From: Gammaproteobacteria bacterium F7
GTDB taxonomy: Bacteria; Pseudomonadota; Gammaproteobacteria; Pseudomonadales; IMCC2047
Length of the DNA stretch: 41,963 nucleotides
Reading direction: 5' to 3'
Assembly (NCBI GenBank): GCA_001593685.1
Contig: LUKI01000019.1
Location: 1 to 41,963, forward strand
A model generated the notes under the pieces. The model saw nothing but the letters and a program-made list of their open reading frames with translations. It did no database searches and had not been told where the DNA came from. Of the stretch, positions 35,712-41,963 are shown piece by piece. Both the position numbers and the translations under genes were made by a program. Each line of letters opens with the position of its first letter. The stretch's first letter is position 1.

Positions 35712-36557
35712 CTAGAGGATCGTCAGCAGTGCCACCAAAACCACACAAACAATCAGACAGCGCACTTGCAAACGCTGAAGCGTTTCAAGCTGTTGAGCTT
35801 TTTGTTCTTTATTTAAGCGGCTCATCTCTGTCTCTTCAACGCCTGTCGCCGCCAAGCCTGTTTTTAGCAACACATCGTCCGTCGACATTGTAATATCCGC
35901 TATAACCGTAACGAGAATTTTGAAAGATTGGCTAAAATTGCCTGCAATTGCATAGGTCAGCGCCATCAGCCTCACTGGCAGCCACTCCACCAGATATAGT
36001 AACTGCAAACCACCTTCCTTACTTGCTTGATAGTTGCGCTCATAGAGGCTCAATAAACGCACAAATAACGCCGCCAGAGGGCCCGCAAGCAGATACCAGA
36101 AAATAATGACGAAAATCTGCTCAAACCATTGATAGAGCAGCCCCCGACAGCAGCTCAAATGCAAACTATTCGTATCTGTAGCCGCAAACTCCAGTTCACT
36201 GCTAAATTGCTGTTGCGCATGATGATAAGCCGATTGGTAATCACCACTGCGCCAATGCTCCAGATAGCTGCATAATTGCTTCAGCAGATTGACTCGGCCA
36301 AACGCATAAAACAAAATCACAACATGCAGAAGAACCCCAACAAAACCAAATAACCAATCCTTCGTCGCATTTAAAATAACACCGACAATAACAAGCGGCA
36401 GCAACAGGGCAAGCAGCATAGCCAATCGAGGCGAGTCCTTTAATCGTGCAGAGAGCCCGTTACTAAGCTGAAAAAACCATTGATCATGTTCAGGCTTTAG
36501 GTGCCAACCCAGCAGTTTATAGGCGGCAATTGTCAGCAATAACACGAGAAATATCAT
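35712..36557 (-). CDS. ampE: AmpE-like inner-membrane protein
   Basis: An inner-membrane protein encoded with AmpD and implicated in beta-lactamase induction signalling; its molecular role is unclear. 281 residues from the ATG at 36555-36557. Membrane segments lie near the N-terminus, at about 45-85, 140-165 and at the C-terminus. The start MIFLVLLLTIAAYKLL resembles the E. coli AmpE N-terminus, and LVEWLPVRLMALTYAIAGNF is the conserved motif (E. coli: LDWVPVRLAGVVYALIG). A GTG at 36572 could extend it, but GAGGG just before the ATG favours the shorter form. It follows ampD by 20 bases, as in enterics and Pseudomonas. Confidence 0.88.
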   Translation of the reverse strand: MIFLVLLLTIAAYKLLGWHLKPEHDQWFFQLSNGLSARLKDSPRLAMLLALLLPLVIVGVILNATKDWLFGFVGVLLHVVILFYAFGRVNLLKQLCSYLEHWRSGDYQSAYHHAQQQFSSELEFAATDTNSLHLSCCRGLLYQWFEQIFVIIFWYLLAGPLAALFVRLLSLYERNYQASKEGGLQLLYLVEWLPVRLMALTYAIAGNFSQSFKILVTVIADITMSTDDVLLKTGLAATGVEETEMSRLNKEQKAQQLETLQRLQVRCLIVCVVLVALLTIL

Positions 36558-36577
36558 AACGCCCTCATCCACATGTC

Positions 36578-37120
36578 TTATAAAAGCCCTCTAAAGTAGC
36601 TCCAATCAAACGCTTCACCAGGGTCAGTCTTACGCCCCGGCGCAATATCAGAATGGCCGACAACACGCTCTGGCGTTATTGCTTCATAATGACACATCAA
36701 CAGACGACTGATTTCCGCTAAACGCTGGTACTGAATCTGTTCGTAAGGCTGATCATCCACCCCTTCCAGCTCGATACCTATTGCGAAATCATTACAGTTT
36801 TCTTCACCACAAAAACTAGACAGTCCAGCATGCCAGGCACGCTTATCAAAGGGGACATACTGAATTAAATGACCATCGCGGCGAATAAGCAAATGCGCCG
36901 AAACCTGTAGATCCGAAATTTGCTCAAAATAAGTGTGTTGGGTTGGATCAAGTTGATTGGTAAAAAGCGCTGAAATATACGGTCCGCCAAATTCACCCGG
37001 CGGCAAGCTGATGCTATGAACCACCAACATATCAATACGTTGCTGTGGGCGCTCGTTGAAATTAGGGCTTTCTATTCGTTCGGCGGCATTAAGCCAGTGC
37101 TGTTGGATTGTAAGCTGCAC
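36578..37120 (-). CDS. ampD: N-acetylmuramyl-L-alanine amidase AmpD (1,6-anhydro-specific)
   Basis: Cytosolic zinc amidase that cleaves the peptide from anhydroMurNAc-peptides, so lowering the inducer of AmpR. 180 residues. Amidase_2 zinc ligands are H35 (LVVHSIS), H156 (GHSDIAPGRKTDPG) and D166; the catalytic partners are E117 (GIELEG) and K164. WHAG at 96-99 and the SSFCGEENCNDFAIGIE loop are typical. There is no signal peptide, as expected for cytosolic AmpD. The start codon is GTG, since the next in-frame ATG would cut into the fold. The gene forms a unit with ampE. Confidence 0.95.
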   Translation of the reverse strand: MQLTIQQHWLNAAERIESPNFNERPQQRIDMLVVHSISLPPGEFGGPYISALFTNQLDPTQHTYFEQISDLQVSAHLLIRRDGHLIQYVPFDKRAWHAGLSSFCGEENCNDFAIGIELEGVDDQPYEQIQYQRLAEISRLLMCHYEAITPERVVGHSDIAPGRKTDPGEAFDWSYFRGLL

Positions 37121-37173
37121 GAAAATCGCTCAATAAATTATTTACCGCACGGTACCCCATCACTCACCGCTCA

Positions 37174-39426
37174 TCAATCCTTCATTTCGCGCAAGTGGCC
37201 AATCACCGACTCAAGTGCTCGATCGAATAATAAGGCGTTATCGAGCATGTTAATCTGACCTTCACGAACCGCTTCAATCAAACTTGAGCGCGTATGTTCA
37301 GCCACCTTAATACCCACCCGGTTAACAAAAATATACTTGCCACTGGCGCGAACAATTGCGGCAAGTTTACAGCGTGATTTAACGCCTTGCTCACCAATAA
37401 ACTCAAGCCAGGCACCCACTGCCATTGAATCAACCAGATCTGCAAATTTAGCATCACCTGCGTCAACAGTAATGGGCTCATCAAGTGGCTCAAGCTCCGG
37501 CGTTTCAACAATAATTTTTTCTTCTGCATTGCTCCCCGATGCGTCTTTTGTCACGCCAGCAACACTACCGGCAACAACCTCCGTTTCCTGCAGATTAGCG
37601 TCTGGACTTTTCAGGCAGCCCATGTGCACACTTTCGAGCGCCGCAAATAATTCACGCATGCGATTTTTACTAAAGGAAACCGCATTCAGCCCCTCTCGAA
37701 GGCGCTGTAATAGCGAGGGAATCATTTTCAGTAAATCACTGCGATGACTAAAACTACTATCCTTATCAACACTCCAAATTAAATCGTCAACTACCTGCAC
37801 ACCAGCCTGCCAAGCCTCACCTTCGGTGCCCTCCTTTACATACAGCAGAAACAGATAATTTACCCAACCTTCCCGTAACAAATTCACAACCACTGACGGC
37901 AGAGATTTATCCGCTGCTTTTTCGTTAATCAGCTTGCCAACATCGGCACGTGCTCGCTGGGTTTTACCAAGCCCCTCTTCTGCATCCCGTGTACGCTGTT
38001 CAATAAGCGCTGAACGTCGCTTCTCTTTTTCAACAAACTGTGAAAAATCTGCTAGCAGCGGGCTAAAGATTTCGACATTACTCTCAAACTCATTCAGCAC
38101 ACTGGTGATGACTTCATTAATTTTATTAAACAGGGCGTCACGACTAACATCCGCAGGCTCATTCCAGCGTAATGCAGCGCGTGCCAGCTCATTTAATAAT
38201 TTACGCGCTGGGTGCGCTCCGCGACTGAAAAAACTTTTATCCAGTAGCGCGACCTTTAGCATCGGGATTTGCAGACGCGCCAACAACGCCTTCATTGGTA
38301 CAGGCAAGCTGTGATCATCAAGAATGTATTCAAACAGCATTGAAACAAGGTTGATGGAGTCATCGTCAACTCGCCCAACAGCTTGCGGCACATTGCCACC
38401 GCGGCTGTCGACTACCTGATGTAAGGCCTGCCTTACATCAATTGCCATTGGCTGAAGGTTATCCGTCGCGACACTGCTCTGTTGTTGAACAGTCGACAAC
38501 AGACCTACCAGCTCTGTCTGCGATAATACCGGCCCAGAGTCGGCCACTGGGAGATAATTTGATGGCGAACTAGGCGGCGAAGACTTGTTAGCGAGCAAAC
38601 CCCGTAACAAACTAAAAACGTCATTCTGGCCACTAGACGCCTCAGTAGTCCAACCTTTACCGCCATCTATGTCTCCATGCCCACCACTGACTTCTTCGAC
38701 TCGCTGCGACTGTGTCAGTGAGTGCTTTGTGCGGGAGCTTTGAGGGGCTTTAATCTGGGGTAGCACACCAGACTCGATAAGCACTTGGTTAGCATTGCTA
38801 TAAACCTCTTCAAGTTCGCCTAACACATACTTTTCAAATAACTTATAAACCACCAGCTTGGCGCGAATATCAAGTGATAGCGCTTGGCAGGCCAACTGGA
38901 ATGCCTCACTCAGCCTAACTGGCCCAATCGGGTTGCTTTCATCGGTAATTGTGACCTCAGGGGCTAAAACATCCATACGCTTAACAAGCTGCCGCAACGC
39001 ATCCCCAAACAGGTTGTGAACCTTGGATATCATGCCTCGAATAGCAACAGTCTCTTCCAACTCATCATCTTTAACCAATGAAAACGAGTCAGGTTCTTCG
39101 ACATTAGCAGCAGGCTTCTCAGGCCGGCCACCCGCATTTCGCTGAAATACGTTAAAGTTATCGCGCAGGGTTTTAGCAAACTGTTTTTCTATAACCTCGC
39201 GATTAATACGTACTTCACGCATGGAGTCAAAATACATGGTTTGATCGGCGTTATTAGCTGACTTATCCGCCAACTCAAACAGTGAATCATCGGCACTATC
39301 AAACATATTCGCCAGCAGACCTGCCAGCTGCTTAATGGCCTGGGTACGCACGTCTTTTAGCGGCCCAGGCAGAAGATCTATGGATGTCACATTCATAGGT
39401 CGTATACTTTTCAACTCAATCGCCAT
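37174..39426 (-). CDS. DUF1631 family protein
   Basis: A 750-residue cytosolic protein of unknown function. A helical N-terminal part (LAGLLANMFDSADDSLFELAD, FDSMREVRINREVIEKQF) is followed by a low-complexity Ser/Pro/Gln-rich linker at about 235-300. A large helical core (about 300-580) has FEYILDDHSLPVPMKALLARLQIPMLKVALLD, the most recognisable DUF1631 signature, and LREGWVNYLFLLY. A beta-rich C-terminus (VGAWLEFIGEQGVKSRCKLAAI, then YIFVNRVGIKVAEH) looks vaguely PilZ-like; this is uncertain. The start at the ATG (39424-39426) is chosen; a TTG two codons earlier is possible. In Pseudomonas aeruginosa the homologue also lies between ampD and nadC. Confidence 0.88.
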   Translation of the reverse strand: MAIELKSIRPMNVTSIDLLPGPLKDVRTQAIKQLAGLLANMFDSADDSLFELADKSANNADQTMYFDSMREVRINREVIEKQFAKTLRDNFNVFQRNAGGRPEKPAANVEEPDSFSLVKDDELEETVAIRGMISKVHNLFGDALRQLVKRMDVLAPEVTITDESNPIGPVRLSEAFQLACQALSLDIRAKLVVYKLFEKYVLGELEEVYSNANQVLIESGVLPQIKAPQSSRTKHSLTQSQRVEEVSGGHGDIDGGKGWTTEASSGQNDVFSLLRGLLANKSSPPSSPSNYLPVADSGPVLSQTELVGLLSTVQQQSSVATDNLQPMAIDVRQALHQVVDSRGGNVPQAVGRVDDDSINLVSMLFEYILDDHSLPVPMKALLARLQIPMLKVALLDKSFFSRGAHPARKLLNELARAALRWNEPADVSRDALFNKINEVITSVLNEFESNVEIFSPLLADFSQFVEKEKRRSALIEQRTRDAEEGLGKTQRARADVGKLINEKAADKSLPSVVVNLLREGWVNYLFLLYVKEGTEGEAWQAGVQVVDDLIWSVDKDSSFSHRSDLLKMIPSLLQRLREGLNAVSFSKNRMRELFAALESVHMGCLKSPDANLQETEVVAGSVAGVTKDASGSNAEEKIIVETPELEPLDEPITVDAGDAKFADLVDSMAVGAWLEFIGEQGVKSRCKLAAIVRASGKYIFVNRVGIKVAEHTRSSLIEAVREGQINMLDNALLFDRALESVIGHLREMKD

Positions 39427-39559
39427 ATCCAAAACCCCGGCTTAAATGCCGCCAAAGAGTCATCCTTGCCTATTAAAAAAAAATACCACAGGCGACTTGT
39501 TGCCAAGCCTCTAGGTTATCGTCAATTTATTACAATAAAGACCTGTAACGCAGCGTCTT

Positions 39560-39580
39560 TTTGCATGAATTTTATGCAAA
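39560..39580. promoter_or_regulatory. Inverted repeat in the DUF1631/retropepsin divergent spacer
   Basis: TTTGCAT-GAATTTT-ATGCAAA: perfect 7-bp arms, a possible operator or small protein site in the ~250-bp spacer between two divergent genes. No family of regulator is indicated. Confidence 0.3.
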
Positions 39581-39679
39581 TCCATGAACCAACAAACTGG
39601 GCTTGCTAGTACTAAACGAGTATAGTTCAAACTGCAAATTTTGCCGTAAAACCATTGAATTAGAGACACTTTCTTAGCC

Positions 39680-40210
39680 ATGGAAAACCCGCAACAATCA
39701 CCGCCAGGGAAAACATTCGGCAAAGGTATGTGGATTGCCTTTTGGCTCATCGGCTTAGTGATGCTAACCCTACTCTTTGGAGAGCAGGAAAAAGGCTGGT
39801 TTAACCCAAACCAAGCCCCGGAATACCGCATCACAGCAGAGGGAGCACAGGAAGTTATTTTGACCCGAAACCGGCAAGGCCACTACGTTGTTTCAGGCAG
39901 TATTAACGGCAAAAACGCAGACTTTTTACTGGATACGGGAGCCACCGATGTGGTTGTTTCCGGTAATTTCGCACAAAAATTTGGCCTAAAACGTGGTCGC
40001 CCCAGTATTGCTGCTACCGCTAACGGGAATGTAACCGTTTACTCGACCCGCATTGAGCAACTGAGTATTGGCAACATCACACTTGTTCAAGTGAACGCCA
40101 GCATCAACCCTGGTATGGATGACTTTATTTTACTTGGCATGAGCGCCTTAAAGCAGATTGAATTAACACAACGTGGCGACACCCTAACTCTCAGGTATTT
40201 TCCAAATTGA
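39680..40210 (+). CDS. Membrane-anchored retropepsin-like aspartic protease (TIGR02281-like)
   Basis: A 176-residue protein with an N-terminal membrane anchor at about 17-34 and a periplasmic single-domain aspartic protease fold. The catalytic DTGAT has D85, preceded by [15 protein letters not shown] later FILLGMSAL is the hydrophobic-hydrophobic-Gly motif of the clan AA half-domain. As with retroviral pepsins, the active enzyme should be a dimer. The family is common in proteobacteria, and its substrates are unknown. The stop overlaps the nadC start by four bases (TTGA), so translational coupling is likely. Confidence 0.9.
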   Translation: MENPQQSPPGKTFGKGMWIAFWLIGLVMLTLLFGEQEKGWFNPNQAPEYRITAEGAQEVILTRNRQGHYVVSGSINGKNADFLLDTGATDVVVSGNFAQKFGLKRGRPSIAATANGNVTVYSTRIEQLSIGNITLVQVNASINPGMDDFILLGMSALKQIELTQRGDTLTLRYFPN

Positions 40211-41049
40211 CCATAACACCAGACACCCTAACAGCGGCGATAAAACAGAATGTAACGCAGGCGCTGGCTGAAGATATTGGCAGCGGCGATATTACCGCTC
40301 AACTGATTGCCGAACACAGCCAAGCGCAGGCGACAATCATCAGCCGCGAAACAGCAACACTGGCCGGCATCGACTGGGCCAACGAAGTTTTCCGTCAGGT
40401 AGACCCATCCATCGAAATCCACTGGCATTTTAAAGATGGTGACCGCGTCACTGCTAACGAGCCGCTAGTCACCCTGAGAGGCTCAGCACGCTCACTGCTC
40501 ACCGCCGAGCGCAGCGCCATGAATTTTTTACAAACGCTGTCAGCCACAGCCACGCTATGCAGCCAATATGCCGCGCTGGTCGCAGACACCTCGGTAAAAC
40601 TACTGGACACTCGAAAAACCTTACCGGGGTTACGCATTGCTCAAAAATACGCGGTCACCTGCGGTGGTTGCTTTAATCACCGTATAGGCCTTTACGACGC
40701 CTTTTTAATTAAGGAAAACCATATCGCCGCCTGCGGTTCCATCATGGCTGCCATTCACACCGCTCGAAGCAATGAACCAGGAAAACCTGTCGAAGTAGAA
40801 GTTGAAAATCTTACCGAGCTTCAACAAGCTCTCGAAGCCGGTGCTGACACAGTGATGCTGGATAATTTCACGCTGGAAGATATGAAAGTTGCCGTCGCCA
40901 CCGTCAACGGTCGCTGCAAGCTGGAAGCTTCAGGCAATGTAACTCAGGACACGTTGTTAGCCATCGCCCAAACCGGGGTGGATTATATTTCCATCGGTGC
41001 GCTGACCAAGGATTGTAAAGCGATTGATTTGTCGATGCGTTTCGTTTAA
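40207..41049 (+). CDS. nadC: Nicotinate-nucleotide pyrophosphorylase (carboxylating)
   Basis: Quinolinate phosphoribosyltransferase; makes nicotinate mononucleotide from quinolinate and PRPP in NAD synthesis. 280 residues. Motifs in order: [12 protein letters not shown] at about 18, [19 protein letters not shown] at about 91, [13 protein letters not shown] with the substrate-binding basic residues, [24 protein letters not shown] and KLEASGN, ending [21 protein letters not shown]. The start is TTG at 40207, overlapping the protease stop; no ATG lies before the conserved region. The gene is complete. A hairpin follows at 41086-41108. Confidence 0.97.
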   Translation: MTITPDTLTAAIKQNVTQALAEDIGSGDITAQLIAEHSQAQATIISRETATLAGIDWANEVFRQVDPSIEIHWHFKDGDRVTANEPLVTLRGSARSLLTAERSAMNFLQTLSATATLCSQYAALVADTSVKLLDTRKTLPGLRIAQKYAVTCGGCFNHRIGLYDAFLIKENHIAACGSIMAAIHTARSNEPGKPVEVEVENLTELQQALEAGADTVMLDNFTLEDMKVAVATVNGRCKLEASGNVTQDTLLAIAQTGVDYISIGALTKDCKAIDLSMRFV

Positions 41050-41085
41050 CGCTGCTATAAAAATATTTCAGCCTTTATGTCGATT

Positions 41086-41108
41086 AAGGGAGGAGCTTCG
41101 CCTCCCTT
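41086..41108. terminator. Hairpin between convergent nadC and mutT
   Basis: AAGGGAGG-AGCTTCG-CCTCCCTT: a perfect 8-bp stem and seven-base loop centred in the convergent gap. Neither strand has a T run immediately after it, so it is a weak or attenuated terminator candidate serving both genes. Confidence 0.5.
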
Positions 41109-41120
41109 ACCAAGCCCGCT

Positions 41121-41522
41121 TTACACGTGAGTATGGGATAGCAGAGTGTTGATTATTGGCTGATTCGCCTCAGGGAAATCATATTCAGCAAGCGCCTCAA
41201 CAGTCACCCAACGAATCGGCTGCTGCTCACGCCCGTAGGCCTCACCCGCAAACTCAGTGACTCGCCAAACATCCAGAAAAACCTTTTTATCGGAATAATC
41301 GTGATGAATTTCGAGTAACGGCTGACTGGCAATAAGTTCAACACCCAGCTCTTCATATAATTCACGCTTAAGTGCCGTCTGCAGGTTTTCACCCTCTTCC
41401 ACTTTACCGCCGGGAAACTCCCACAGGCCGCCTTGATGAACATGTTGCGGTCGTTTGGCAATTAGAATTTCACCGCTGCCGTTAGTGATCACGGCAACGG
41501 CAACATGTACCTGCTGAGCCAT
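41121..41522 (-). CDS. mutT: 8-oxo-dGTP diphosphatase MutT (Nudix)
   Basis: Hydrolyses 8-oxo-dGTP, preventing A:T to C:G mutations, in the cytosol. 133 residues. The Nudix box is complete: G39 to E45, then R53-E54-L-Y-E57-E58-L-G60-V (Gx5Ex7REUxEExGU). The N-terminal VAVAVITNGSGEILIAKRP and GGLWEFPGGKVE are typical of MutT and distinguish it from other Nudix enzymes. The ATG is one base after the argJ stop, as in Pseudomonas, where argJ-mutT are adjacent. Confidence 0.95.
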   Translation of the reverse strand: MAQQVHVAVAVITNGSGEILIAKRPQHVHQGGLWEFPGGKVEEGENLQTALKRELYEELGVELIASQPLLEIHHDYSDKKVFLDVWRVTEFAGEAYGREQQPIRWVTVEALAEYDFPEANQPIINTLLSHTHV

Positions 41523-41523
41523 T

Positions 41524-41963
41524 CTAGGAACGATAATCCGCGTTTATCGATACGTAATCGTGAGAAAGATCGGTCGTCCACACAGTTTCAGACGCTGCGC
41601 CACGGTTAAGCTCTACACGAATCAGAATCTCCTCTTGATTCATCACCGCTTGGCCTTGCTCTTCGGTATAGCTAGCAGCAACACCACCAGCTTTAGCAAT
41701 ACACACATCATCAAGGTAGATATTAATTTTACTAACATCGAGGTCTACCAGCCCAGCACGCCCAACGACAGCCAAAATACGTCCCCAGTTAGGATCGCTT
41801 GCAAACAGGGCTGTTTTGGTCAGTGGCGAATGGGCAATGGCATAGGCGACCTGCAAACATTCTTCATCACTTTTGCCGCCATCAACCGTCACCGTCACAA
41901 ACTTAGTTGCGCCCTCGCCATCACGTACAATGGCATGCGCCAAGGTCTGAAAAACGTCAATCA
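41524..41963 (-). CDS. argJ: Arginine biosynthesis bifunctional protein ArgJ, C-terminal part
   Basis: Ornithine acetyltransferase/N-acetylglutamate synthase; cycles the acetyl group in arginine synthesis. About 146 codons of the C-terminal (beta-chain) part are seen; the frame continues past the window edge. [34 protein letters not shown] and the final [13 protein letters not shown] are typical. The self-cleavage site (ATML-type) is outside the window. It is followed directly by mutT. Confidence 0.95.
   Translation of the reverse strand, partial: IDVFQTLAHAIVRDGEGATKFVTVTVDGGKSDEECLQVAYAIAHSPLTKTALFASDPNWGRILAVVGRAGLVDLDVSKINIYLDDVCIAKAGGVAASYTEEQGQAVMNQEEILIRVELNRGAASETVWTTDLSHDYVSINADYRS

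Overview
This window reads as a chromosomal core segment of a gammaproteobacterium in the Pseudomonadales/Cellvibrionales neighbourhood, probably an aquatic or marine lineage; the sequence alone does not fix the genus. The evidence is gene order and protein character: divergent guaB/xseA, pilA facing pilBCD-coaE-yacG, aceE-aceF with a two-lipoyl E2, groES-groEL beside fxsA, ampE-ampD-DUF1631-nadC, and argJ-mutT. No prophage, CRISPR array, tRNA or rRNA was seen. Coding density is high. The accessory sequence amounts to two small repeat regions.

Layout. 1-3.2 kb: 5' part of guaB (minus), then xseA and a periplasmic M23 peptidase. 3.4-6.8 kb: a BarA/GacS-type hybrid kinase overlapping a receiver-only response regulator. 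6.8-7.6 kb: a repeat patch made of remnants of a REP-associated (RAYT) transposase, REP-like motifs and duplicated terminators. 7.6-13.1 kb: the type IV pilus locus, with pilA (minus) behind a near-perfect sigma-54 promoter facing pilB-pilC-pilD, then coaE and yacG. 13.1-15.5 kb (minus): prfC and a PuuD-like membrane protein. 16.0-19.7 kb: a three-gene unit of host-attachment-family protein, Lon-like protease and Usp-like protein. 19.9-25.6 kb (minus): groEL, groES, a 269-bp MITE-like element, fxsA, a HugZ-like oxidase-fold protein, ampG and yajQ. 25.7-32.2 kb: a cobalamin adenosyltransferase convergent with a GGDEF protein, then aceF and aceE (both minus). 33.0-34.7 kb: a divergent ammonium transporter plus a 70-residue membrane protein. 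34.8-39.4 kb (minus): ROK kinase, ampE, ampD, DUF1631. 39.7-41.1 kb (plus): a membrane-anchored retropepsin-like protease and nadC. 41.1-42.0 kb (minus): mutT and the 3' part of argJ.

How the genes work together. PilB, PilC and PilD drive and mature the pilin PilA. AmpG, AmpD and AmpE belong to muropeptide recycling and beta-lactamase signalling, and the M23 peptidase also acts on the wall. The hybrid kinase/receiver pair, the GGDEF protein and YajQ point to phosphorelay and cyclic-di-GMP signalling. AceE/AceF, CoaE and NadC supply acetyl-CoA, CoA and NAD. The least explained parts are the amt-associated small membrane protein, the host-attachment/Lon/Usp unit, the receiver truncated next to a transposase graveyard, the repeat patch downstream of pilA, and the MITE between groES and fxsA.
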